Assembly: GCA_003260075.1 (NCBI GenBank) | Contig: QLIY01000297.1 | Location: 1-64,000, forward strand | Source: Phallusia mammillata | Taxonomy: Eukaryota; Chordata; Ascidiacea; Phlebobranchia; Ascidiidae | Direction: 5' to 3' | Length of the DNA: 64,000 nt | Part shown: positions 1 through 12,609 of the stretch, in pieces | Numbering within the stretch: the stretch's first letter is position 1 | How the letters are laid out: the number at the start of each line of letters is the position of its first letter | Made by a program: the position numbers and the translations under genes | Notes under the pieces: model-generated | Database searches by the model: none | Told to the model about the DNA's origin: nothing | What the model saw: only the letters and a program-made list of their open reading frames with translations

Positions 1-48
1 TACATAATTTCCCCCTGAAAACATTAAACCACCGGTTAAGAACCACTG
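1..48. mobile_element. right end of a hAT-type non-autonomous element (cut by window edge)
   Basis: The terminal motif GGTTAAGAACCACTG ends at 48. It matches the right end of the complete element at 23084-23469 in this window, so this is the tail of another member of that family. The left end lies outside the window and no target-site duplication can be tested. Confidence 0.6.
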
Positions 49-917
49 CTCTAGTTGTACATTACGTCATAATCCTTGTAATTATCAATTTTCTAATATA
101 AGTTATAATCTTGTTTTATTATATCACTGTTCTCTGTGTTTAGAAATAGCAAAATTAGTAATTTGAGCAATCCTTTTTAAGCAGCTGAAAAATAATTAGT
201 ATTGTAACTTATTAGCGTACTTGGTATTGTGTGAAAAAGACAGCAAAACAGCAGCCGCAGCAAACTTCTAAAAACATCTGTCAGAAACAGAATGCTATAA
301 AAGCGCTGTATTTAGAAAATGCCAATAGACGTCAGGCAGTATAAACAAATTGCTGGAGAACAGCCCCAAAAGAATGCGGTGTTGTATCGCTAGTCACAGC
401 AGTTGGTGCAACAGGCAAGGGATGATGCAACAGCGTGACGGTCGCGAGGCAGCTTTTGCCCCTGAGAAAGCTAAATCTAACTGATCATCCAAAGAACGTT
501 GTAGGTTTGACCACATGTCTCTGATAAATTTCGCGAAGACATAATGGGTACAGCGCCAGGAACGAAACGGTGGTAAATGTTTACCATTCCTGCAAATTCT
601 TGAAGCCCTTTAACAGTAGTGAGGCGCGGAAAAGTTTGAATCCCTTCGAGTTTGTTGGAAAGAGGCAGACCGCCGTAGCTTTCAACGCGGGGGGGGGGGC
701 CCTAGAAAGTCATTTTGGAAAACTCCAAACTTGCATTTTCCCAGGTTGATGACAAGGTCATGGTTGGAAAGCTGTTTAAATAGGCGTTTTAAATGGTCGC
801 TGTGCTTGGACAACAGGGTTGGCAGATTGCGCTTTTGTCGCCGAATTAGGCTACGTTTGAGATCGAGTTGCGGTTTTTTTCATGAGTCGCGAGTTGCGTT
901 TTTTCAGCTGTTTTATT

Positions 918-980
<63 letters not shown>

Positions 981-3260
981 ATTATTGATTACAGTATTAT
1001 GTCGCCAAAAAAACGCAAGTTCAATTTTGACAAAGTAACTAATTAGCATCCTAAAGCGTCGATTTGAGATCCAGCTGAGCAAAATAATGCTTTCAGTTGG
1101 TGCAATCCAACGTACAATTTCCGAACAAAATTTCAAAACGCTAAATCAAAATCACCAATTTACCAAATTCGTCTACTTTAGATTAGATAGCTGAAAAGGT
1201 TATTTTCTGCGTAAAGTTCATTCATACAGGCATAAAAAAAACGTTTGTTTTAGCATCATAAGCCAGCAAATAAATCCAACTTCAAAAATTTAAAGCGTTT
1301 ATATAGAACGTTTGTTGTGACATCAAATATTCTTATGACTGAAATGGCGGATTGCATTAGGTTATGAAACGAAATTGTACGTTTTGTCCACTTTAAAGAG
1401 CGAGCGGTTGGAACCCCCGCAACTAAGGGTTAAAGGTGATGTAAAAATATAGGAAAACGGTGGCGTACACAAAATAAAAAAATACATTTTCCTAAAAAAA
1501 TGACAACTTAAATTGCATTATTTCGTTGAAGGTTTTCACCAAAAACTTTAACATGTGTTTGATATCGACTTCGGTTTTATTTTATCAACAGAAAATTCAA
1601 CGATACGTGATAAAGATGCACATGGAAAGAATAAACTTAAGTACAAAATTCCGTGTGGATTAACTTTGGTTAAACTTACGATATACGATCTTTTTACGAT
1701 AACATGTCTGTTCAGTGGGTACCGGGACATTGGTTTAACGACATTTTAATATGTTTGCTCGCGAGGCTGTAAAACCAATTTAGCAAAGCAACGAAAGAAG
1801 TTTTAAACACAAGATTGGAAATAGCATGTATCTTTGCACATGAGTCAGGAGGAAGCAAAATGGCAAATATTGACGAGTTGGACGAAATGTTGTGTCCACA
1901 CATAAATCCGTCACTTAAACAAACACGAGCGTTAAACCAGCGTGTACTATCCTTGTTGACGAGACAGTTTTACCGCCGTACAAACAATAAGTTCAGAATT
2001 TATAATGCTTAATATTGTAACAGTCTCGCACAATGTCAACCACAGTCAGGAGAAAGCACTGTTATTTTGCAGGCAATTGCAAGAGTAAGTTTGTGTATCA
2101 AATAGGAGTTGATGGTTTATTCATGTAGTTAACCTAATTAACGGTTTGGTAGCATTAAGTAAATTATATTGATGTCGGTGTAAGATTACCAGTTTTTTGT
2201 GTAGACTGATTATAAGCAAACACTACCGTCAAAAAGGCAGTGAACAATCATGAATGTTTAAAATCGTGTTCTTGTAAGTCAGTAAAGGTTGATTTAATTC
2301 ATCACTGTTGTCATCATCACTGCAGTTTGTCAATTCTGTATAATGTATTCTATATAAACAAGTACTCTGGAAGTTATGTTTTTGTCTCTTCAAATATGTG
2401 TATAGTGTTCCTAGGTAAAGGTTGATGTTATTTTTTGTGACTTATTTCTAAGTTCTGCAGATTGTGGTGGGAATAAATCATGTCTAAAACTTGTGCAAAT
2501 AATAATACTAGTGCTTGCGAATCTATTAAGTTGGAAGGAAGTCAGTTTCGGCACTTTTCAAACAAAGTGGCACCAACAACCACAAGTGAAACAAAGTTTA
2601 GTAAGTTTATTGCAAACTACTAGTTATACTTTTTATAACCACATGTTCTACGAGTCTGTCATTGGAATCAATCCGAGTTACTTCAATGTGACAATTGCAG
2701 TAATAACTATTAATGGATTATAAGGTCATTTTGATCTGTCAATTTTTTAAGTCATGTTTTTCTGCAAAAACTGCATTTGGAGTTTTACAACTTTAAAATA
2801 AAGGTTTTATTATCACCCCGGCGTTCGTGAATTATTTGCAACATTGTGTGTTTACATTTTATCTCCAAAAATTCTGTTGATTATTTAAAGCAAAATTTAC
2901 CTTACAACTTGATAATGTGTAGATCAAACCGAAACTGAGAAACCTCAATCGAATAGCAACATTTCAGAAATAGCTTCAAAGAAACCAAAATTGTCACAGG
3001 TTATACTCGAAGTAACAAAAGATCAGGTACGTGAAGATTGTTAATAATTTGTGCTTTGTTTGAATCAACCATGTTTGTTTTCATTATTTATAGAGCAATA
3101 ATGAAGATATTTACCAAAGTAAGTCAAAAAGGCATTAAGCTATTTTTTATTAAAAACATAAAGTACACATTTACAATTGACACTTTTCCTGAATTTGAAA
3201 CATTGTTTGCACAAATAAAGGTACGAAACAATGATAATGGCAGAATGCTTACTCTTAACT
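49..3260. other. gene-poor stretch, no supported gene
   Basis: Only short reading frames without recognisable domains are seen. It contains an 11-G run (689-699) and a 60-G run (920-979), both read as assembly placeholders. Splice-like segments at 2480-2619 and 2923-3026, with a GTAAGT donor after 2619 and a GTACGT donor after 3026, could be exons of an unrecognised small gene (starting MSKTCANNNTSACES), but no further exons or homology support this. Confidence 0.5.
920..979 (+). repeat. 60-bp poly-G run (likely gap placeholder)
   Basis: Pure G from 920 to 979. It belongs to the series of G runs that all lie on the plus strand before the N gap at 37 kb. It creates false poly-glycine and poly-proline reading frames on the two strands. 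I read it as an assembly gap written as G rather than real sequence. Confidence 0.7.
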
Positions 3261-3740
3261 AGAGATGTACCGAATATTCGGTTTGCCGAATTTATTCGGC
3301 CGAATCGGTTACTTTTGCAAAGATTCGGTTTNATAATTTGTTGCGATTCGGCCGAAACCGAATCTTTTACGAACTCATATTTAAAGCGTTAAACGTGCCT
3401 TTTCTGCTTAGTACAAACGAAAATCGCGCCAAACGCCAATTATATTTTTCAACAGATTTTCGTTTTTTCCCACTGCAGACTACTAACCAGTAGTTCATTG
3501 TCGGGTTGGCAATCATGCTTAAGGCAATGTTAAACCCCACAGAACTAAAATAGTGACGAAACACAACCATTCTGCATTAATTGCCTGGTAGGTAAACTTA
3601 TATTTTCATGTCAAACGCGTAGCGTACGAATTCGCGTGACGTCATGAATGATTCGGTTGATTCGGGCGAATTTATTAGGCAAAACCACCGAATATTCGGT
3701 TTCCGCCGAATCGAACTTTCATCGATTCGGTACATCACTA
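3261..3740. mobile_element. hAT-type MITE, family with AGAGATGTACCGAAT ends
   Basis: The left end AGAGATGTACCGAATATTCG and the right end finishing GGTACATCACTA are inverted relatives. Both subterminal regions are rich in ATTCGG/CCGAAT. A second copy of the family with a clean 8-bp duplication lies at 61547-62069. I see no matching 8-bp duplication here. There is no transposase frame, so it is non-autonomous. A single N lies at 3332. Confidence 0.7.
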
Positions 3741-3919
3741 CAAGAAACAGACCGAATCAAATTGGCTGTCATAAGCTCTAGGTGGAAATAGCTAGGATAA
3801 ATTTGCACCGAACATACGATATTTAATTGAAAGTGAATTGCTGATCGTTTTTTTTTTGTTTGTTTCCAGGACTCACTAAATTGGTTTTCTGTACATTTCT
3901 GGGCGCTGTAAACAAAATG

Positions 3920-5208
3920 TGTCAGCATGAGTGTGATTCTGTTGAAAGTCAGCCCGCAAAAAAATTCTCTTCACTGTTTCTTCGTGAAACAAAATTACTC
4001 AAAAGATTTAAACCTTTTCCCCGTTGAAAATTTTATTTTTGTAATTTGAAGAGGTATTTCAATTGCGGTGTTAAGGAATTTTATCCACAAATATTTTTTT
4101 TTAATTTCTTTTCGAAAAAACGGCAGAATCATCACGCATATCTCATGCCAAAAGTGCATAGATATAGTAGCCTACAAGGAAAAGAGAAAAAACAGCAACG
4201 CACAGGGAAACGCGGTCCGTTTAATATAGCAGAAAATTTATCTCCATACAAAAACAAAACGGAACGTGGTGATAAAGGGGAACAAAATAAGTGAATAATT
4301 GTATCAAAAAAAAAATCCGTGAAGGCAAAATAAAATAGGTTTTAAGTTTAAGCTTTTTAACAACTACAATACAGGGGGGGGGGATGTCAGCATGAGTGTG
4401 ATTCTGGTGAAAGTCAGCCCGCAACAAATTTCTCTTCACTGTTTCTTCGTGAAACAAAATTACTCAAAGATTTAAACCTTTTTCCCGTTGAAAATTTTAT
4501 TGATGTAATTTGAAGAGGTATTTCAATTGCGGTGTTAAGGAATTTTTCCCACAAATATATTTTTTTTAATTTCTATTTGAAAAAACGGCAGAATCATCAC
4601 GCATATCTCATGCCAAAAGTGCATAGATATAGTAGCCTACAAGGAAAAGAGAAAAAACAGCAACGCACAGGGAAACGCGGTCCGTTTAATATAGCAGAAA
4701 ATTTATCTCCATACAAAAACAAAACGGAACGTGGTGATAAAGGGGAACAAAATAAGTGAATAATTGTATCAAAAAAAAAATCCGTGAAGGCAAAATAAAA
4801 TAGGTTTTAAGTTTAAGCTTTTTAACAACTACAATACATTTTTTTTTTGAGAAAGACCGCAGCCGCAACAAAGTTGTATCGGGTGCTGCCAATAGGCAAA
4901 GCTATTAACTTTTAAGTGGAAAAAACGTGAGAGGCGGAAGCGTTGTTTTGATTCTTGTAAAGCCATTCGTATTTTACGTAAGGTTTTAGTTTTGTTTTAT
5001 TTTTTGAAAAAAAGGGGGGGGGGAGAAAAAAAAAAGCTACTAGGAAAACGCGGTCCGTTTAATATAGCAGAAAATTTATCTCCATACAAAAATAAAACGG
5101 AACGTGGCGATAAAGGGGAACAAAATAAGTGAATAATTGTATCCAAAAAAATCCGTGAAGGCAAAATAAAATACGTTTTAAGTTTAAGCTTTTTAACAAC
5201 TACAATAT
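3920..5208 (+). repeat. near-identical 450-bp copies separated by G10, plus third partial copy
   Basis: 3920-4373 and 4385-4838 are almost identical and are separated by exactly ten G (4374-4383). A third, partial copy lies at about 5041-5208 between another G10 (5014-5023) and a G run (5213-5223). Each of the first two copies carries the same short reading frame, which lacks recognisable domains. Divergence is a few scattered substitutions and small indels, as between alleles. I read this as overlapping allelic contigs placed in tandem. Confidence 0.7.
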
Positions 5209-5223
5209 ATTTGGGGGGGGGGG

Positions 5224-6026
5224 TAAACTGCTCGAACTCGAAAATAATCTCCTAATAAGCCTTGCAAGGGAGCTGTGGCAATTTTTGCAAACAAAACCAG
5301 AACGTTTTTCATTATAAACAGAAAAATAGCTACAACGTGTGATTAACGTTTGTAATTTCTACAACTTTGCCGATCAAAGCTGAATAATAACCACAAAAAA
5401 TATTATTCGGTACAAACGCAAAACAAATTTTCATGAAAACACTTGGTAAGCATCTGAAGCTAAGTTGAGGGGGGGGGGTAGAACATACCGAAATCATGGG
5501 TCGGCTTATTTTTGTGTGGTTCATTCCAGTAGTTTATCTTTGTAGCATAACTGTTAAAAATTAAGAAATGTGCAGGGGAAGTTCTTAACATGTGGAAATC
5601 CTTATTCATTTCGAATAGGCTTTACAAATAAACTGCTTGAACTCAAAAATAATCTCCTAATAAGTCTTGCAAGGGAGCTGTGGCAATTTTTGCTGTATTT
5701 ACGACCCAAGTCTGATTAACTTTTCATACGCAATTTTTTTTTATTTGTGCTCTTTGGAATCTTAAAATCTGGGGCGTCAAATCGTATGGTTGCGCATACA
5801 TTCTGCTAGTTTACCACTAAAATTTGTGGCAAAACGTAAAAACAAACAAAACCAGAACGTTTTTCATTATAGACAGAAAAATAGCTACAACGGGTGATTA
5901 ACGTTTGTAATTTCTACAACTTTGCCGATCAAGGCTGAATAATAACCACAAAAAATATTATTCGGTACAAACGCGAAACAAATTTTCATGAAAACACTTG
6001 GTAAGCATCTGAAGCTAAGTTGAATT
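5224..6026 (+). repeat. duplicated segment, first copy missing an internal 147 bp
   Basis: 5224-5468 matches 5629-6022, but the first copy lacks about 147 bp that sit in the second copy between CAATTTTTGC and AAACAAAACC. The first copy is followed directly by G10 (5469-5478). An insertion/deletion difference between two alleles would explain it. Confidence 0.6.
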
Positions 6027-6238
6027 AAAACATAGTGACACAATTGCAAGAAAACAAGCAATGAACCTGGAATAGAGGCGCAATATTAAAACGTTATGAA
6101 GAAAAAACTTGCCTTACTAGGGTTCTAAAAATACGAATAACTTTTGCATTCAGTTTGCCCGCACATAATTTGCATGCCTTGGCCAAAAGATAGTTTCTGG
6201 CCGTTATTTTTGCCGAACAGTTGACGATGAGATATAAA

Positions 6239-6321
<83 letters not shown>

Positions 6322-8480
6322 TTATATCAAGTCAATATCGCCACCCAGCGGCATAGCACGCCGTTTATTTATTTATTTTCCGAGCAAACGCATTAAAAGT
6401 TCATAAACGAGCTGTTGGGCTAAAATTTGGTTAATTTTTTTACTTGGTATTTATGCGTCAAACTAGTCAAACAGGCCAAGTTAAAAAGTTCCTTTCAAAC
6501 GGGCTAACCAAACCCTTCGCGAAATAAGAAAATATAATCTGTACCATTATATTTTATTATAATCTGTAGGGTGTAGCTTCATTGTTAATTTCCAATTACA
6601 AAAGAATCCTACCGTAAACAGCATTATGGCAACGTGTTTAGCGGTTTTAAAGGCCGTTGACGCGTTGAGCGCTTTTGAGAGTACGCCGTACTATTTCATA
6701 AATTTCTCTTTGTACAGTACTTATTGCAACTTACGCGGTTCATTTCCAAATTCACCCTTTCAACGCACGTTTCCTGTATTTGCAGAAACCAATTTACACC
6801 ACAAAAGCCTTCTCTTTTCTGCTATTAAAAACAAATTTAGTCAGACTTTGCGAACTGCGGCTTATTGTTTTGGATCAACACAGTGCATTTTTTTAACTTC
6901 AAACTATTGCGTAACAAGGATTTCATAACAGCTTGTTTTAACACGGTTTTGTTATATAGTCGTACACCTAATCCAGTTGTACTAAGTTTATTATAAACAC
7001 GTGGATAACAAAACAAAGCGAACTCTCAAAATTACGACGCAAAAATAACAGTAGAAATAACAATAGTAAAGCAAGGAGCGATGTTCCTAATAGCTGGGAC
7101 ATATTCTACCACATTGTTACCGTCATGATTCAATTATAATCGGCAAAAATAACACAATTTTTGGACGTTCTTTTGTTCATGTTTAAAATGAACGCAGATG
7201 CCCCATGAAACGATATTTTCTAAACGCGAATGGACCGTATCGACCAAGATTGTTTGAAGCAGGGGCGGGTGTAATAAGCGGGATAAAGAAAAACAAAGAC
7301 GCTTGGTAGAGATGTATCCCAAAAGAATTATACTCTGGAGATTTTTAAAGGCACGACCAAAAATTTGGTTTTTTAGTTAAAGTCACATTCAAGCCAATTT
7401 TTAGCCTTATTAGTTTGTAAAATGTACATTCGTTTGGAATTTCCATGTTTACGTCCAAGTTATCATGTGGGTTTAGCATTTTCTATTTTGCCACAGCATT
7501 GAACAGCGTGTAATATATCACAATTCAATACTGCACAGACACAAGAGAAAATAAAAACACAAATGGGGCAGATCGAAAGCGCGTTTAAAACTAAAAATAG
7601 GAAACGAAACGCGCTATCAGTCCACCCATCAAGGACAGCAACAGGATACATGCGCTTGAGATTGTCAGAGGCAGATAATAAAGTATATAACTACGGTATA
7701 TGCAATGCAGTTCCATGTCAGCCATATAGTTCACTTTTTCAATAAGGGCTGGTTTTTGGAAAGGTTGCATGACCTCTTATAGATCGAATGAATCCAGGCA
7801 ATCCAACGAAAAAATCTAGCGATTGAATGATGTGGTGACTTTATGAAAAGGAACAGTTTGATATAGAGGTGTAAGTCCGTCCTGGCTGGAACTTAAGTAT
7901 GAATTTTACGGCTTGCTTCACACTCAGCATTATTTGTGTCACAATTTCCACAACTATGGGTCTCAATTCAAGCTTGTTTGAAAAAAATATCGAGTTCAAA
8001 CCGGGTTTGCGGGTTGAAATTGTGGGTTATTTTAGGTCTAGTTTAACAAATCTACCATGTTGCAAATGATCAACAATCGCTATATTGGCATCATTACGAA
8101 TATAGCGTATTGATACGTTTAAATCAAGATTCTTTCTAAGTCTGTATCAGGTGATCCAAATTAAGTTGTGTGGAAACGAAATAACGTTTAAATGCCAAAA
8201 CCAGATTTGAGAGTGTTTCAAGATACGTAGAACACCAAGTCCTACCAACGATGCGAATTTCATCCTATTTTGACGCCTCAACTAAAACAACGGATAAATG
8301 GGACTTAGTCAAAAATGGTGTGTAAGTGTTCTAATGTATACTAAGGCACAACAACGTATGTTCCATGAACTGGCGTGAGTAGACGGATGATAACAGACGA
8401 ATATTGTTTTGCTGCCAAGGATAGCAGCACGCAGAGCAATATAGAATGCACCGCGCGAGCACCAACGCTATTTAAGTTAT

Positions 8481-8548
<68 letters not shown>

Positions 8549-9184
8549 TCCAAATTTTGGATGCCATTTTGGGCAGAAATAAATAAAACAGGCGGCTAAT
8601 TCAAATCATAGATTATCTTGGTGAATATTATCAACCAAAAAAGAAAATTTGATTTGCACTATTTAAACCTGAATTTATTTCTAATCTTAGACATATTTAA
8701 ATCTAATTCTTAAAATAACAGAATTAACACATCTTTAAGTTAGTGTTGCCAATATATATTTCCTTATTTCGTTTGACTATATTTACCAAAATAGTTTCCC
8801 TTAACTATTTCGTTGATCATATCTATGATAAAAAATTGATACTACCACTATACGTTTGATGCCATAAAATACTCATCAATTTTGTCACTTTAATTTAACA
8901 GAGGCGGTTGTGCCGTGTACGAAGGGGGCAGAAATATTTTACACAGTTTGATCAGCAGGAGATCTGTCTGTGTGTCGTATGTTAATCATTGATAACATCA
9001 CGAAAGGAATGCACCCAAAACGCGTTGACCTGGACAATGGTAGGGCGTGGTCCGTGAAAGGTGTCACCAATGTGAACTCGAACAGTCACTTTGATATAAA
9101 ACTCAGGTTTTGCGATAAACGTCCTGGCGCGCAGCACCTTCAGTCTTTACCAACTGGTATCCAACACTGGCAGTTGTGTTAAGA
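6027..9184. other. intergenic stretch with two long poly-G runs, no supported gene
   Basis: It contains an 81-G run (6239-6319) and a 67-G run (8481-8547). The short reading frames are unrelated to known families as far as I can tell, and those through the G runs are poly-glycine artefacts. Confidence 0.5.
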
Positions 9185-11301
9185 TCAAAAACCCGTCGAC
9201 GATGTCTTAAAGACCAGTAGAATTGCGTTGGCTTGATGGATCAACCGATTGGCGCTCACATAAACCGGGACCTCGCTGTGGAAACGGGTAAATGACAATG
9301 TACGAGTCAGTGTGAAAAACAGTTAAATTTGGTTCAAATGCTAAAAAATAATGTGGCAAACGTATTTGAAAGGTATATTTTTTACCGTTCTTGATTATTT
9401 ATTTGCACTTTAGAAACAGTTTTCATAATAAAATTTACCAGTTTACCAAAAACACAGTCGAAAATGCATGTGTTGGCATGAGAAAAAGTAAAATTTACTT
9501 AAAACGCTAAAAAATGATGTCCAGAAAACTGACCTGCCGTCCCTGAAGTAGGATTTTAATGTGTCGCTAAAACTTTTGGAGCACTTGACGAATTCTTTCT
9601 TTTGAAGATCTAAAGTCTAGAAATTGCAAATAAGAGTAACAGCAATGTATTTCTTAACACTTCAATTGACGTCATATTTAGTTTTTGAAATGAAGTCATA
9701 TTTGGTTTTGCGCCAGAATTGCAACAAATCAAACAACGGTATGTGTTTAGTGATACGCATCTAATAGTTCAAACAATTAATTCCAGGAATTTGTTTCTGA
9801 ATGCTGACTGTGAATCACCTAAATGGCGAAAGTACCTACTAGAACAAATGAGAAATTTCAAACGAAGACCAACATAGGTTACTTAACTACATGTAAAGAG
9901 AAATAATCTTACCCTTTTATTTTCCCGGGTGCTGTATTTATGAAAGACTGCGTTGACGGCGGATAACAGATCTTTAATTGCACTTGCAATGTCCCTGCAT
10001 GACACATACCAAAATTGTACAACAGTAGTAACAGTAGGAAGTGGCCGATTGCCCCCACCGAAAAACAAGACCTGTGGCTCACACAAGAACACTACTGTGT
10101 AAACTGAAACCAGGAAGTGTTGGTTCGCGTGGATACAACTCAGACAAAGAAAATCCTTTGTTTGAATAAAACACCACATGAATACCTAGTTTCTACCATC
10201 CCCCGTGCACTTGCGTGTACATATATCTAAAATAGTAGACACTGATTTGGGACTACCACAGGGCATTTACTTTATGGTTTGTAGAAATCTAGGTCTGTCG
10301 TTCATCTCGTCAGGTATCCTGGATAAAATCACTTTGAGTTTTCGGGATTGCTCGGATAACCGGACAAATTCTCTTTCTGTCCGATGAAGTCTGTGTTCTG
10401 TAATAGAAAAATATTGTAAGACACACCAGAAAGGCAACTTACAGGTGTACAAGCACAAAACATATACAGTGGCATATGGCAATAATACTGTATTGCTAAT
10501 GAGTAAAATCGTATTAGCTTAGTGTTGTTTTATATTGCACACATACACACCATTATAAAACCATAAAATGACGACAAACAGTATTCAATAATATTGGCAG
10601 CAAAACATTTCCTGTTGTAATAAATACATAAAAATGAATTATGCCTGGATCTGTGTACAGCAATTGTTATATACCTTGGCTATCTTGCCCTGACATTCGC
10701 AGAAGGCTTTTTGTGAAGCTTATTTCATTTGGAGCTTCTTTTTGAATTACTCCACTTAGTAACTCTTGCGTAAATCCTGGAGCAGCTTTTTCTGCCTGTA
10801 AAAATATGATACTAAATTTAAACAATCTTATTTAAATCATGGTGATGCAAGTGACAATATACCAATTGAAGATTTTATCAAATAAGACATTTTTTAACAA
10901 TTGAGTCAAAAAAACGAATAAGGCTATAAATACCTTTGTGTTTTATGGCTCTACACAATGTAACCGATACTTATATTGCTATTAGAATTGACAACAATAC
11001 CACTGTTACACAGAGTCACAATTGTTTAAATTACAATTATTGTCTACCTCAGTAAAGGCACTTTTCAAAAGCTGGATTGTCTGTGGATCACATTCTCCTG
11101 AAAGCTGTACAGACAAATACAAACATATAATTTGTACATGAATAACAAACACATATGGTATTACATAAAAAGTGTTTGTATGGTTAAGTGTAACGGATGA
11201 ACACCTACATTGTCTAACACTGGAAAAAGTCCAAGATGTAGAGGAACAGACACTACTGGTGATCCACGGTGGTTTTCAATGTTGTTTGTAGATGCCGCCA
11301 T
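9185..11301 (-). CDS. PDCD10: PDCD10 / CCM3 (programmed cell death 10)
   Basis: Seven exons on the minus strand join in frame to 217 residues (human about 212): 11301-11209, 11104-11048, 10795-10675, 10397-10271, 9994-9913, 9616-9534 and 9275-9185. All have GT/AG borders. Diagnostic stretches are [52 protein letters not shown] and [13 protein letters not shown], which follow PDCD10 from the N-terminal dimerisation region through the C-terminal FAT-homology helical bundle. The family is an adaptor of STRIPAK complexes that binds GCKIII kinases (MST4, STK24, STK25), with CCM2 and striatin as further partners. The middle exon (10397-10271), which contains [17 protein letters not shown], is the least conserved part. 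The start ATG at 11301 gives MAAS, and the stop is at 9187-9185. The next upstream gene on this strand, the CAP-Gly gene, ends about 660 bp away, so an operon is not implied. Confidence 0.93.
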
Positions 11302-11958
11302 TTGAAAATTTAGAACCCACTCACTTTATTTGTGACAAGTCATTTTTGTGATAAATATTTCATGTAATTAAATTGCCTGAAAAACATTTGATAAGTGAAA
11401 TACAAACAAGGTCAATTTGCGTACAGTGGATTTAGCAAATAATCTCATTTTGTTAAGTGCAACCTATAAAATACATTAATGTTCAAGTATATATAAGTCA
11501 TGTACAGCAAAAATTAAAAATGTTCTAGCACAAATCATAAACATGCCCACAATCACAGTGCCATTCAAATGATAGTTTAGTGTAAAAATTCAAACATACA
11601 TGTATAGGACTGCTGCAAAAAGCAGCTGATACACTTCAAAAGAGGCTTTAATAGAACTTTGAAGTAATTGTACAGGAGTGTAATATGATAAATGATTTTG
11701 AAATTGGAATTTGTTTTGTTCATTTTACCTAGCCTCTTTGCACTTTAAAAACATCTTCTTCGTTTGAATAGAAAACTACCACAGTTTACCAACAACACAG
11801 TCAAAAACTTACGACAAACACTAGACACCAGCACCTATAAAACTAGAACTATTTCTAGAAACTGGTATTTATCATCTTTGTAAAAAGTAAAATTTGTTTG
11901 ACAGAAAGCACAACACACATAAAATATTTTAGAAAAGGTTATAAAATAAAGTTATACT
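11302..11958. other. spacer between PDCD10 and CAP-Gly gene
   Basis: AT-rich spacer between two same-strand genes, expected to hold the PDCD10 promoter and the CAP-Gly 3' UTR. I see no other coding potential. A segment near 11770-11800 resembles 9430-9465 (ACCAGTTTACCAAAAACACAG-like), suggesting a short dispersed repeat. Confidence 0.4.
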
Positions 11959-12609
11959 TTACACAGAAAGAAATCTTGGTTGAGATTTTCTTACATCACT
12001 CCAATAACCATGTTTCATTTTATGCAACTGCACCTCGTGAGGCAACGTATAGTGAGGAATGCTGGCATTTGTAGAGCCAAAAAAACTATGCGGCTGTGAA
12101 TACTCATAATGGATAGGGTCCTGTCTTGGTGTCTGACTGTTTAAAGTACCAGGACGGGCCATGCTACTGACTGCATGCTTCAAAGGGTATCTTTCCTCTT
12201 TGCCAAATACACCATCATACTCCATGTTAGCAAACGCTGACTTTGCTCTTCTTAAGTATGCTCGGTCAACACTGTAACATGATGAAAACTCCGGAATAGG
12301 ACAAGCACAAGGATCCTCTTCAGTTTCAACAGACCTTTTTCTGTATGTGTCGAAAGTCTTTCGTTGATTTCTTCTGAACTGAATGTTGCTTGCATGTGTA
12401 AACAACCCATAGTCTACAGGGCATTTGAAATATTGTCGGCCTCTCCAACATCCACTGTGCTTTCCTAGAGGATATTCCAACTGCAAACCAACCCAATTTC
12501 CCTTGGCACCATTAAGGTGTCCTTTGTATCGGACAGTGGCACAAAGAATTTTTCCCTCATGCTGAACTTCCACATATTGTCCAATCACAATGTTTTGAAA
12601 CAGCACCAT
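11959..12609 (-). CDS. small CAP-Gly domain protein
   Basis: The single coding exon encodes about 216 residues from ATG at 12609. A consensus 3' splice site (TCGGTACAG, read on the minus strand) lies 9 nt upstream, so an untranslated first exon or trans-splicing is likely. The CAP-Gly domain occupies residues 1-80: IGQYVEVQHEGKILCATVRY, then GNWVGLQLEYPLGKHSG, then GRQYFKCPVDYGLFT. CAP-Gly domains bind C-terminal EEY/F tails of tubulin and EB proteins. The usual GKNDG groove motif reads GKHSG, a departure that may change affinity. The remaining 135 residues have no recognised domain and are rich in Tyr, His and Arg (YEYSQPHSFFG). It could be a microtubule- or cilium-associated protein. I cannot name an orthologue. 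Confidence 0.8.
   Translation of the reverse strand: MVLFQNIVIGQYVEVQHEGKILCATVRYKGHLNGAKGNWVGLQLEYPLGKHSGCWRGRQYFKCPVDYGLFTHASNIQFRRNQRKTFDTYRKRSVETEEDPCACPIPEFSSCYSVDRAYLRRAKSAFANMEYDGVFGKEERYPLKHAVSSMARPGTLNSQTPRQDPIHYEYSQPHSFFGSTNASIPHYTLPHEVQLHKMKHGYWSDVRKSQPRFLSV

Noticed and set aside
731..988. Glycine-rich small protein
   Set aside because: The glycine tract is the 60-G run at 920-979, which I read as an assembly placeholder. The opposite-strand poly-proline frame is the same artefact.
1815..3030. Small multi-exon gene (frames starting MANIDELDEM, MSTTVRRKHC and MSKTCANNNT)
   Set aside because: Splice-like sites exist, but frames do not join convincingly and no family is recognised; left as a note in the intergenic entry.
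4046..4759. Duplicated gene encoding a lysine-rich peptide (two copies)
   Set aside because: The two identical frames lie in duplicated contig ends, lack splice or domain support and recur only because the segment is duplicated.
6221..6406. Poly-glycine reading frame
   Set aside because: Entirely dependent on the 81-G run at 6239-6319; no conserved sequence on either side.
8341..8599. Poly-Gly and poly-Pro frames on both strands
   Set aside because: Produced by the 67-G run at 8481-8547.
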